64,000 nt of DNA, from positions 50,883-114,882 of the forward strand of contig JAETQD010000013.1 in NCBI GenBank assembly GCA_021770825.1. The letters run 5' to 3'. Numbering within the stretch: the stretch's first letter is position 1; each line of letters begins with the position of its first letter. The notes under the pieces are model-generated. The model was given only the letters and a program-made list of their open reading frames with translations. It did no database searches and had not been told where the DNA came from. Made by a program: the position numbers and the translations under genes. Below are positions 35,909-44,640 of the stretch, in pieces. Origin of the DNA: Clostridium sp. (GTDB lineage Bacteria > Bacillota > Clostridia > Lachnospirales > Lachnospiraceae).

Positions 35909-37885
35909 ATGAGAATGAAAGTGTCGGACTACATTGCCAGAAAACTTGTGGAGGCAGGCATTTCCGATGTGTTCATGGTTACCGGAGGAGGAGCTATGCA
36001 TCTGGACGACGGCCTGGGACACGAGCCCGGCCTTCACTGTATCTTCAACCATCATGAGCAGGCGTGTGCCATCGCAGCAGAATGCTATGCAAGAATTCAT
36101 AATAAAATTGCGGCTGTCTGTGTGACCACAGGCCCCGGCGGAACCAACGCCATTACAGGCGTGGTGGGCGGCTGGCTGGATTCCATCCCCATGCTGATTC
36201 TTTCCGGACAGGTCCGCTATGACACCACAGCCAGGAGCACCGGACTGGGAATCCGTGCGCTGGGCGACCAGGAATTTGAAATCACCAAGGCCATTGATTG
36301 TATGACCAAGTACAGTGAGATGGTCATTGATCCCATGAGAATCCGTTTCTGCCTGGAAAAGGCCTTATATCTGGCCCAGGTGGGAAGACCGGGCCCCTGC
36401 TGGCTGGACATTCCGTTAAATGTACAGGGCGCCTATGTGGAGACCGATGAGCTCATGGGCTTTGATAAAAACGATTACGAAGCCGGCGGCACCGGATGGT
36501 CTGTCCATGGAAGCGGCTGCGACGGCTGCGGCCTCTGCTCCATGAAGACCATCGAAGGAAAGTTTGCGAAAATCCCGGAGGACGAGGCCGGTAAGGGCGA
36601 AAAGAGAGAGCTCCTTGCGCCGTCCGTATCCTTAGACCAGGCAAGGGAGATTTTAAAGAAGCTCAGAGAGGCCAAGCGCCCGGTGATCAATGCCGGAAAC
36701 GGAATCCGTATCGGAAAGGCCTACGATGTATTTGCCAAGGTAGTGGACATGCTGGGAATCCCGGTGGTGACCGGATGGAACAGTTTGGACTGCATGTACG
36801 ACTCACATCCCCTCTACGTGGGCCGTGCCGGACACATGGGAGACCGTCCCGGAAACTTTGCGGTTCAGAACTGCGACGTTTTGCTGTCCCTGGGAAGCCG
36901 TCTTTCCATCCGCCAGGTGGGCTACAACTATCCCACATGGGCCAGAGAAGCCTATGTGATCTATAATGACATTGATGCAGAAGAATTGAAGAAACCGACG
37001 GTTCATGTGGACATGCCGGTTCACGCCGATGTGAAGGACCTGTTGGAAAAACTTCAGATGGTTCTGGAGGTGGAAGAGGTTACCAAGGGCGGCGGCCCCA
37101 AGGATCCGGAAGCTTTGGACTGGTGGGTGAAACGCTGCCAGCAGTGGAAGGAAAAATATCCTGTGGTGCAGAAAAAGCATTATGAGGCAGGCAAAGACCA
37201 GCCTGCAAACGTCTATGCAGCCATCAAGGAAATCAGCAGCAGACTGGAGGAGGACCAGATCACCGTGGTTGGAAACGGCTCTGCCTGCGTGGTGGGCGGA
37301 CATGCCTATGAGATCAAGAAAGGCCAGAGATTCATAAGCAACTCTGCCATTGCCTCCATGGGCTATGATCTTCCGGCAGCCATCGGCGCCTGTGTGGCAG
37401 ACCATACAAAGGATATTATTCTGGTGACCGGAGACGGAAGTATCCAGATGAATCTCCAGGAGCTGCAGACCATTATCCACCATAAGATGCCCATTAAGAT
37501 TTTCCTCATCAACAACGATGGTTACCATTCCATCCGCCAGACCCAGAAAACCCATTTCGGCGAGCCGTTGGTTGGAATTGGAGGAGACAGCGGAGATTTA
37601 AGCTTCCCGTCCATGGAAAAGCTTGCATGGGCCTATGGATATCCATACGTTTCCGCCCATCATAATGATGAGCTGGGCGAGGCTGTGGAGCAGACACTGG
37701 CCATGGAAGGTCCGGTAATCTGCGAAATCTTCGTGGACATTGAACAGAATTTTGAGCCGAAGGCAGCAGCAAAAATGCTGGCAGACGGAACCATGGTATC
37801 CGTACCGTTAGAGGATTTGGCTCCCTTCCTTTCCGATGAGGAGCTGGCTGAAAATATGATTGTGCCGATGGTAAAGCACCAGTAA
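35909..37885 (+). CDS. Thiamine-pyrophosphate enzyme, acetolactate-synthase-like, with a Cys-cluster insertion
   Basis: A 658-residue TPP enzyme. The N-terminal PYR domain keeps the catalytic Glu (E50 in N-H-H-E-Q-A). The C-terminal PP domain has G-D-G (508-510) and the paired Asn of L-I-N-N-D-G-Y. Between the first and middle domains, about residues 185-240, is an extra segment with C204-x2-C207-x2-C210 (C-D-G-C-G-L-C). Ordinary acetolactate synthases are about 550-590 residues and lack it. It heads a sugar-polymer locus, so a role in making an unusual or branched sugar is plausible. GGAGAGGAG precedes the ATG. Confidence 0.8.
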   Translation: MRMKVSDYIARKLVEAGISDVFMVTGGGAMHLDDGLGHEPGLHCIFNHHEQACAIAAECYARIHNKIAAVCVTTGPGGTNAITGVVGGWLDSIPMLILSGQVRYDTTARSTGLGIRALGDQEFEITKAIDCMTKYSEMVIDPMRIRFCLEKALYLAQVGRPGPCWLDIPLNVQGAYVETDELMGFDKNDYEAGGTGWSVHGSGCDGCGLCSMKTIEGKFAKIPEDEAGKGEKRELLAPSVSLDQAREILKKLREAKRPVINAGNGIRIGKAYDVFAKVVDMLGIPVVTGWNSLDCMYDSHPLYVGRAGHMGDRPGNFAVQNCDVLLSLGSRLSIRQVGYNYPTWAREAYVIYNDIDAEELKKPTVHVDMPVHADVKDLLEKLQMVLEVEEVTKGGGPKDPEALDWWVKRCQQWKEKYPVVQKKHYEAGKDQPANVYAAIKEISSRLEEDQITVVGNGSACVVGGHAYEIKKGQRFISNSAIASMGYDLPAAIGACVADHTKDIILVTGDGSIQMNLQELQTIIHHKMPIKIFLINNDGYHSIRQTQKTHFGEPLVGIGGDSGDLSFPSMEKLAWAYGYPYVSAHHNDELGEAVEQTLAMEGPVICEIFVDIEQNFEPKAAAKMLADGTMVSVPLEDLAPFLSDEELAENMIVPMVKHQ

Positions 37886-37897
37886 GCGAGGAAAAGA

Positions 37898-38839
37898 ATG
37901 CGTATCGTAATCACAGGCGCCACCAGCTTTGTGGGGGCGGAAACTGTAAAAGAACTGTTAAAAAGAGGCCATGAGGTCTTCGCCGTGGTGCGTCCGGCTT
38001 CCCAAAAGCTTTCTGCTCTGGAAGTTCCCAATGAGGAGGCCATAAAAGACGGGCGTCTTCACATCCTGGAAAATGATCTGGCATCTCCATGGGAGCTTAC
38101 GGAGAAGATCAAAGGAACCTGCGACGTGTTCTGTCATTTCGGCTGGGGCGGCTCCGGAAGCGGAGCCCGCACCGATGAAGTCCTGCAGGAAAAGAATAAA
38201 AAAGACTCTTTAAATACCATACGGGCAGCGAAAGACCTGGGATGCCGGAAATTTCTGTTTTCCGGCTCCCAGGCAGAATACGGGATGCACAGCAGTCTCA
38301 TGAACGAGGAGGCGGAATGTGCGCCCCGTTCCCTTTACGGGGAGGCCAAGCTTAAAATGCGCTATGAAGGCGAGGCCCTCTGTAAAGAGCTGGGCCTTTC
38401 CTATATCCATGTCCGGATTTTCAGCGCCTATGGGCCGGGAGACCATCCATGGACTCTGGTGGAAACCTGTCTGGATGCTTTTACGGAAAACAGGGAAATG
38501 TCCCTTGGGGCCTGTACCCAGAAGTGGAATTTCCTTTATATTACCGATCTGGCCCGGGCCATGTGCGCTTTAGCGGAAACGGATGAAGAGAAGTTTGAAA
38601 CTTTAAAAAATCCCGTTTTCAACCTGGCTGGAAGCGACACCAGGGTATTGCGGGAGTTTGTGGAGGAAATCCATGCTCTCTGCGGCGGCCGGGGAACCTG
38701 CGCCTATGCGGTGAGAGCGGAAAATGCCGAAGGGGCTGTCAATCTGATTCCGGATATTACGAAAATCTGCCGCGTCACAGGCTGGAAACCGGAAACAGAC
38801 TTTAAAACAGGGATAAAAAAGACCCTGGCCGCCCGATAA
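37898..38839 (+). CDS. NAD-dependent epimerase/dehydratase (nucleotide-sugar type)
   Basis: A 313-residue extended SDR. The Rossmann motif is G-A-T-S-F-V-G (7-13), the catalytic triad includes the S of F-S-G-S-Q and Y-G-E-A-K (YxxxK). Such enzymes epimerise, dehydrate or reduce NDP-sugars. It starts 12 bases after the TPP enzyme with GCGAGG ahead, so both are likely cotranscribed and may act on the same sugar nucleotide. Confidence 0.85.
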   Translation: MRIVITGATSFVGAETVKELLKRGHEVFAVVRPASQKLSALEVPNEEAIKDGRLHILENDLASPWELTEKIKGTCDVFCHFGWGGSGSGARTDEVLQEKNKKDSLNTIRAAKDLGCRKFLFSGSQAEYGMHSSLMNEEAECAPRSLYGEAKLKMRYEGEALCKELGLSYIHVRIFSAYGPGDHPWTLVETCLDAFTENREMSLGACTQKWNFLYITDLARAMCALAETDEEKFETLKNPVFNLAGSDTRVLREFVEEIHALCGGRGTCAYAVRAENAEGAVNLIPDITKICRVTGWKPETDFKTGIKKTLAAR

Positions 38840-38842
38840 ATA

Positions 38843-38870
38843 TTGACAAATAAGAATTTTTGGATACAAT
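38843..38870 (+). promoter_or_regulatory. Promoter before the glycosyltransferase genes
   Basis: TTGACA (38843-38848), a 16-base spacer and TACAAT (38865-38870), about 37 bases before the GtrB-like gene. Confidence 0.75.
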
Positions 38871-38906
38871 GATAAAAGTTAAGAAAAAGAAAGTGACAAA
38901 GGAAAG

Positions 38907-39875
38907 ATGAAGAAGATCAGTGTATTGATTCCGTGCTATAACGAAGAAGAAAACGTGGTTCCCATCAGTGAGGCAGTCATTGACATCATCACCAGAGAGC
39001 TTCCCATGTACGATTATGAGCTCGTCTTCATTGACAACGATTCTTCTGACAATACAAGGCCGCTGCTGCGAAAGCTCTGTGAAGGCAATCCGAAAATCAA
39101 GGCGATCTTTAACGCCAGGAACTTCGGCCAGTTCAATTCGCCCTATCATGGCATTTTACAGGTGACTGGAGACTGCGTAATCTCCATGGTGGCCGATTTC
39201 CAGGACCCGGTGGAATTAATCCCCAAGTATGTCCATGAGTGGGAAAAGGGCTACAAAATCGTGATCGGAATCAAGACCAGCAGCAAGGAAAATCCCATTA
39301 TGTACTGGCTGCGGAGCTGTTACTATAAGCTGATACGGAAGTTATCCGATGTGGAGCAGATTGAGCATTTTACCGGCTCCGGCCTTTATGACCGGAAGTT
39401 CATCGAGGTATTGAGGGACTTAGACGATCCGACGCCGTTTCTGCGCGGCATTGTGGCAGAGCTGGGCTTTAAGAGGAAGGAAATTCCCTATGAGCAGCCC
39501 AAGCGCCGGGCCGGAAAGACCCATAATAACTTTTACCGCCTGTACGATGCGGCCATGTTAAGCTTCACCTCCTATACAAAGGCAGGGCTGCGTCTGGCCA
39601 CCTTTTTCGGCGCATTCTGTTCCGGAGTCAGTGTTTTTGTGGCTTTTGTCTATCTGATTATGAAGTTAATGTACTGGGACCGTTTCCCGGCAGGGATGGC
39701 GCCGTTATTGATCGGCATGTGCTTTTTAGGTTCCGTCCAGATTTTCTTCATCGGACTTGTGGGCGAATATATTATGAGTATCAATACCCGTGTCATGCAC
39801 CGTCCCCTTGTGATTGAGGAAGAACGGCTGAACTTTGACACCGATGTCAGGAAGGAAGAAAATTCCAAGGAGTAA
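38907..39875 (+). CDS. GT2 polyprenyl-phosphate glycosyltransferase (GtrB/DPM1-like)
   Basis: A 322-residue family 2 glycosyltransferase: I-P-C-Y-N-E-E-E-N at the N-terminus, D-N-D-S-S-D and the D-F-Q-D acceptor-site motif, then two C-terminal membrane helices (about 230-255 and 265-290). This GtrB/ArnC class transfers a sugar from UDP- or GDP-sugar to undecaprenyl phosphate on the inner leaflet. GGAAAG precedes the ATG. It is 3 bases ahead of the next glycosyltransferase. Confidence 0.87.
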   Translation: MKKISVLIPCYNEEENVVPISEAVIDIITRELPMYDYELVFIDNDSSDNTRPLLRKLCEGNPKIKAIFNARNFGQFNSPYHGILQVTGDCVISMVADFQDPVELIPKYVHEWEKGYKIVIGIKTSSKENPIMYWLRSCYYKLIRKLSDVEQIEHFTGSGLYDRKFIEVLRDLDDPTPFLRGIVAELGFKRKEIPYEQPKRRAGKTHNNFYRLYDAAMLSFTSYTKAGLRLATFFGAFCSGVSVFVAFVYLIMKLMYWDRFPAGMAPLLIGMCFLGSVQIFFIGLVGEYIMSINTRVMHRPLVIEEERLNFDTDVRKEENSKE

Positions 39876-39877
39876 TC

Positions 39878-42073
39878 ATGAGATACAGTGTAGACGTGGT
39901 GCGAATCAGGGAAAATTCCATACAGTTAAATGGCTGGGCCATTGGAAAAACGCCGGAAACGAAGATCACCTACCGGGTGGAGGATGGAAGCCGCAGACCC
40001 ATGGACCATAAATATGTGTCCACCAGGCGTGATGATGTGAGCCAGATTTATTTTAAGAAAGCTGTGGACCAGGATTTGGGCTTTGATATCCAGTTTCCTT
40101 ATGAAAGGGGAAAGGACTACTATCTGGTGATCTGCGGAGACGGAAGAAAGGTCCGCATCAAATACAATGAGGACCTGATTGCCAAACGCTCCAGCGTGGC
40201 CCATAAAAGAAAGCAGAAGATCAAGGACCTGATGAACATGGAGACGGTCCATGTGGCATGGGATTTCTTCAGGGAGAATGGTTTAAAGGCTCTGATCTTA
40301 AAATCTAAACATAAAATACAGGGGCTTGACAACGATTATGACTACGCAGAGTGGTGGAATCTGACAAAGCCCACAGAGGAAGAATTGGCGGCCCAGAGGG
40401 AGGCAGTTTTTCCGGAGATGCCGAAGTTTTCCATTGTGATTCCGGTGTTTAAGACCCCGGAAAAGTATTTAAAGGAAATGTTAGACTCCATTGTGGAGCA
40501 GACCTATAAAAACTGGGAGCTGTGTATTGCAGACGGAAGCCCCGAAGGGCAGAGCGCGGAGCGGATTCTTAAAAAATACGCAGAAAAAGACCAGAGAATC
40601 CGTTACAAGGTTCTCGGAAAGAATCTGGGAATTGCCGGAAACACCAACGCTGCCATGGAAATGGCAGAGGGAGATTTCATCGTTCTGGCGGACCATGATG
40701 ACAGGATGACGCCAAACGCACTCTACGAATGCGCCAAAGCCATCAACGAAAATCCCGGCGTGGATGTTCTCTATTCCGATGAGGACAAGCTGGATATGGA
40801 CGGCGGGGCCCTCTTTGACCCACATTTTAAGCCGGATTTCAACCAGGACCTTCTGACCAGCGTAAACTACATCTGCCACCTGTTTGTGGTAAAGCGGGTA
40901 CTGGTTTCCTGGGCCGGAGGCTTTAAGGAAGAATATGACGGAGCCCAGGACTATGATTTCATTTTCCGCTGCACCGAGCAGGCAAAGAAAATCTGCCATA
41001 TTCCCAAGGTGCTGTACCACTGGCGCTGCCACCAGGATTCCACGGCCAGCAACCCGGAGAGCAAGCTGTATGCCTTTGAGGCAGGCTCCCGCGCCATTAT
41101 GGCCCACTATGAGCGCATGGGAATCCAGGCGGAAAAAGTGGAAAAGGGCGTGGACTACGGCATTTACCATACGAAATTTGTCATTAAAGGAAATCCTCTG
41201 GTGTCGGTGATCATTCCCAACAAAGACCACACCAAGGATCTGGACCAGTGCATCCGCCCCATGATGACCAGGGGAACCTATAAAAACCTGGAGTTCATTG
41301 TGGTGGAGAACAACAGCACCGATCCGGAAACCTTTTCTTACTATGAAAAGATACAGAAGGAATTCCCCAATGTCCGCGTGGTGCGCTGGGAGCGGGAATT
41401 CAACTATGCTGCCATCAATAACTTTGGCGTCGGCTTCGCAAAGGGCGAATACCTGCTGTTTTTAAACAACGATGTGGAGATGATCGCCGAGAACTTTGTG
41501 GAGGAGATGCTGGGCTTCTGCCAGCGGGAAGATGTGGGATGTGTGGGAGCCAGACTCCTTTATGAGGACGATACCATCCAGCATGCCGGCGTGGTGGTGG
41601 GCTTTGGCGGAATTGCAGGCCATACCTTCATCGGCCTTCACAAGGCAGAAAACAGCTACTTCCACCGTGCCATGTGCGCCCAGGATTACAGCGCAGTGAC
41701 AGCGGCCTGCATGATGAGCAAAAAGTCTGTTTTTGAGAAGGCAGGCGGCTTTACGGAGGAGCTGGCAGTGGCCTTCAATGATATTGACTACTGCATGAAG
41801 GTGCGGGCCCAGGACAAGCTTGTGGTTTATGCGCCCTATGCGGTGCTGCACCATTATGAGTCCAAGTCCAGAGGACTGGAGGACACACCGGAAAAGGTTG
41901 CCCGGTTCAACAGAGAGGTTGCAATCTTTGCCAAACGGTGGCCGGAGATCTTAAAAAACGGGGATCCCTATTACAATCCCAACCTGACCTTAAGAAAATC
42001 CAATTTTTCTTTGCGGGACCTTAAAAAGGAGAAAATCGGGGAACCATATAAACTGGAAGTACCTTTAGACTAA
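39878..42073 (+). CDS. Tandem GT2 glycosyltransferase with an N-terminal beta domain
   Basis: A 731-residue protein. Residues 1-110 form a beta-rich domain I cannot place. About 125-180 is linker. A first GT2 domain runs from about 185 (F-S-I-V-I-P-V-F) with A-D-H-D-D, and a second from about 445 (V-S-V-I-I-P-N-K-D) with N-N-D-V. Both keep the Asp pair for metal-NDP binding, so two transfers by one enzyme are likely, as in rhamnan-type polymer synthases. It lies 3 bases after the GtrB-like gene. Confidence 0.83.
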   Translation: MRYSVDVVRIRENSIQLNGWAIGKTPETKITYRVEDGSRRPMDHKYVSTRRDDVSQIYFKKAVDQDLGFDIQFPYERGKDYYLVICGDGRKVRIKYNEDLIAKRSSVAHKRKQKIKDLMNMETVHVAWDFFRENGLKALILKSKHKIQGLDNDYDYAEWWNLTKPTEEELAAQREAVFPEMPKFSIVIPVFKTPEKYLKEMLDSIVEQTYKNWELCIADGSPEGQSAERILKKYAEKDQRIRYKVLGKNLGIAGNTNAAMEMAEGDFIVLADHDDRMTPNALYECAKAINENPGVDVLYSDEDKLDMDGGALFDPHFKPDFNQDLLTSVNYICHLFVVKRVLVSWAGGFKEEYDGAQDYDFIFRCTEQAKKICHIPKVLYHWRCHQDSTASNPESKLYAFEAGSRAIMAHYERMGIQAEKVEKGVDYGIYHTKFVIKGNPLVSVIIPNKDHTKDLDQCIRPMMTRGTYKNLEFIVVENNSTDPETFSYYEKIQKEFPNVRVVRWEREFNYAAINNFGVGFAKGEYLLFLNNDVEMIAENFVEEMLGFCQREDVGCVGARLLYEDDTIQHAGVVVGFGGIAGHTFIGLHKAENSYFHRAMCAQDYSAVTAACMMSKKSVFEKAGGFTEELAVAFNDIDYCMKVRAQDKLVVYAPYAVLHHYESKSRGLEDTPEKVARFNREVAIFAKRWPEILKNGDPYYNPNLTLRKSNFSLRDLKKEKIGEPYKLEVPLD

Positions 42074-42096
42074 GCGGCGGAAAGGAAAAGGAAAAC

Positions 42097-43083
42097 ATGC
42101 AGATACGGACAACGATCATCATTCCCAACTACAACGGACTGCATTTTATGGAACCATGCTTTGAGTCCCTGAAGAAACAGTCTGTAAAGGACTTCAAAGT
42201 TTTGGTGGTGGATAACGGTTCCACCGACGGCAGTGTGGAATGGCTGAAGGAACATAAAGTTCCGTCCATATTTCTTACGGAAAACACAGGCTTTCCGGGA
42301 GCGGTCAATGTGGGAATCCGTGCAGCGGATACGCCCTATGTGATTCTGCTTAATAATGATACGACAGTGGATCCGGGATATGTGGAAGCCCTGGAAGAAG
42401 CCATCGGCAAGTCAAAAAAAATCTTTTCCGTCAGCAGCCGCCAGATACAGATGTATGAACCGTCCCTGATGGACGATGCCGGAGATATGTACAGCATTCT
42501 CGGCTGGGCATACCAGCGCGGCGTGGGTCAGCCTGTAAAACGGTATGAAAAGACCCGCCGTGTGTTTGCAGCATGTGCGGCGGCAGGCATTTACCGCCGG
42601 GAGGTCTTTGACCAGATCGGTCTGTTTGATGAAATGCATTTTGCTTATCTGGAAGACATCGACATCGGATACCGGGCCAAGCTTTACGGATATGAAAACG
42701 TATACTGTCCCGAGGCAGTGGTGTACCATGTGGGAAGCGGAACCAGCGGTTCCAAATACAATTCCTTTAAGGTCCGCCTGGCAGCAAGAAACAATATCTA
42801 TCTGAATTATAAAAATATGCCTGGCTGGCAGCTCGCTTTGAATTCTCCGTTTCTGCTGGCCGGAATCCTTGTGAAGTATGGATTCTTTGTGAAAATCGGC
42901 TTTGGGAAGGACTATCTTTCCGGTCTCTTTGAAGGAATCCGCACAAGGAAACAGTGTACGAGGGTTCCTGATCTGCAGGGACGTCTTAAGGAAGAGCTCA
43001 TCATACAGGCGGAGCTTATTTTCGGAACAATCTTGTATGTGTACGAATTTTCCAGGCGGCAGATCGCCAAAGTAAGGAAATAA
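42097..43083 (+). CDS. GT2 glycosyltransferase (rhamnosyltransferase-like)
   Basis: A 328-residue family 2 enzyme: I-I-I-P-N-Y-N-G-L at the N-terminus, L-L-N-N-D-T-T for metal and nucleotide binding, and L-E-D-I-D-I-G-Y-R at the acceptor site, close to WbbL-type rhamnosyltransferases. GGAAAAGGAAAA precedes the ATG. It is probably cotranscribed with the two preceding transferases. The donor sugar is not predictable. Confidence 0.85.
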   Translation: MQIRTTIIIPNYNGLHFMEPCFESLKKQSVKDFKVLVVDNGSTDGSVEWLKEHKVPSIFLTENTGFPGAVNVGIRAADTPYVILLNNDTTVDPGYVEALEEAIGKSKKIFSVSSRQIQMYEPSLMDDAGDMYSILGWAYQRGVGQPVKRYEKTRRVFAACAAAGIYRREVFDQIGLFDEMHFAYLEDIDIGYRAKLYGYENVYCPEAVVYHVGSGTSGSKYNSFKVRLAARNNIYLNYKNMPGWQLALNSPFLLAGILVKYGFFVKIGFGKDYLSGLFEGIRTRKQCTRVPDLQGRLKEELIIQAELIFGTILYVYEFSRRQIAKVRK

Positions 43084-43207
43084 TAGATCCTTTTTTTAAA
43101 AATATTAGGGATTCTTAAGAAAACATTTATATCAAAAGCGTTTGGTTTCATGTATACTATTACAATAGAATCGGAAAATACGGATTGGGAAAAATTGGTG
43201 AAACAGC

Positions 43208-44626
43208 ATGATTAAAGACAATCAGTCAAGCCTGAACCGTTTCCATGTAGTACTGGATGCACTGGTGACAGCCGCCTCATACCTGATAGCGTGGTATATT
43301 GTCATCGGCAGCGGATGGGCGACTCAGCTTGGAAAGCAGACGTTGGAGGCCGGCTTTTACTTCGCCGCGCTCCTTATCATTGTTCCAAGCTACCTGCTTC
43401 TGTATTCGTTCTTTAACCTCTATACGCCTAAGCGTGTTCTGGGGCGCAGGAATGAATTCGGGAAAATATTAAAGGCAAATATCATCGGCCTTCTGATTTT
43501 TGGTCTGGTTCTCTATTTCGGAAGAAAAGAACCGCACTTATTTAACTTTTCTCAGAGGCTGGTCGTTTACTTTTACGGAATCAACGTTATACTCATAACA
43601 GCAGAGCGAAATGTCATCCGCATTGCCCTTCGTTCTGTCCGTTCCAAAGGGTATAACCAGAAACACATTCTTCTGGTGGGATATTCCAGCGCCGCCGAAG
43701 GATTTGTGGACCGTGTTCGGGTAAATCCGGAATGGGGCTACCAGATACGCGGAATTCTGGATGATAATAAAGAGCGCGGCTATGAGTACAAGGGAATCAG
43801 GATTGTGGGAACCATCGACGATCTTGACTATATTCTGGAACAGAATTCCCTGGATGAAATTGCCATCACCTTAAGCCTCGGCGAATACGAAAAGCTGCGC
43901 CGGATTGTGGCGCTCTGTGAGAAATCCGGAGTCCATACAAAGTTTATTCCTGATTACGGAAATATTATTCCAACGGTTCCTTATATGGAAGACCTTCAGG
44001 GGCTTCCCATTATTCATATCCGGCATGTGCCCTTAAACAGTCTGCTGAACGCAGGAGTGAAGAGGGCCGTGGATATTTTTGGTTCGCTGGTGGGAATTAT
44101 CCTGTTTTCTCCCATCATGCTGGTGGTGGCCATTGCCATAAAAGCCACATCTCCCGGTCCGGTTATTTACTGCCAGGAACGGGTGGGCCTTCACAACCGC
44201 CCATTTAAAATGTACAAGTTCCGCTCCATGACGGTCCAGGATCCGGGAAAGGAAAAGAGCAGATGGACCACGCCGGGCGATTCCCGCGTGACGGCCATCG
44301 GAAAGCTCATCCGCCGGACAAGCATCGATGAGACTCCTCAGTTTTTCAATATCCTCAAAGGGGATATGAGTCTTGTGGGACCCAGGCCGGAACGGCCGTT
44401 TTTCGTTGAAAAGTTTAAGGAAGAAATCCCCAGATACATGATTAAGCACCAGGTGCGTCCCGGCCTTACGGGATGGGCGCAGGTCAACGGTTATCGCGGA
44501 GATACCTCGATCATCAAACGGATTGAGCACGATCTTTATTATATTGAAAACTGGACCCTGGGGTTTGATTTCAAAATCATGTTTTTAACGGTTTTTAAGG
44601 GATTTATCAATAAAAACGCATATTAA
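43208..44626 (+). CDS. Undecaprenyl-phosphate glycosyl-1-phosphate transferase (WcaJ/CpsE-type)
   Basis: A 472-residue initiating transferase. About four hydrophobic helices lie in residues 10-125, a nucleotide-binding-like middle domain at about 145-260, and the C-terminal sugar-transferase core has K-R-A-V-D-I, Y-C-Q-E-R-V-G, Y-K-F-R-S-M, D-E-T-P-Q-F-F-N-I-L-K-G-D-M-S and G-P-R-P-E. It moves a sugar-1-phosphate onto undecaprenyl phosphate, the first step of polymer synthesis. A weak promoter (TTGGTT-18-TAGAAT) may lie in the 124-base gap before it. Confidence 0.92.
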   Translation: MIKDNQSSLNRFHVVLDALVTAASYLIAWYIVIGSGWATQLGKQTLEAGFYFAALLIIVPSYLLLYSFFNLYTPKRVLGRRNEFGKILKANIIGLLIFGLVLYFGRKEPHLFNFSQRLVVYFYGINVILITAERNVIRIALRSVRSKGYNQKHILLVGYSSAAEGFVDRVRVNPEWGYQIRGILDDNKERGYEYKGIRIVGTIDDLDYILEQNSLDEIAITLSLGEYEKLRRIVALCEKSGVHTKFIPDYGNIIPTVPYMEDLQGLPIIHIRHVPLNSLLNAGVKRAVDIFGSLVGIILFSPIMLVVAIAIKATSPGPVIYCQERVGLHNRPFKMYKFRSMTVQDPGKEKSRWTTPGDSRVTAIGKLIRRTSIDETPQFFNILKGDMSLVGPRPERPFFVEKFKEEIPRYMIKHQVRPGLTGWAQVNGYRGDTSIIKRIEHDLYYIENWTLGFDFKIMFLTVFKGFINKNAY

Positions 44627-44640
44627 ACGAGGACAGAAAA

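Noticed and set aside
36803..37555. 250-codon minus-strand frame inside the TPP enzyme
   Set aside because: Antisense to the conserved TPP domains and without a start signal.
40481..41230. 249-codon minus-strand frame inside the tandem GT2 gene
   Set aside because: Antisense to both metal-binding motifs and lacking any support.
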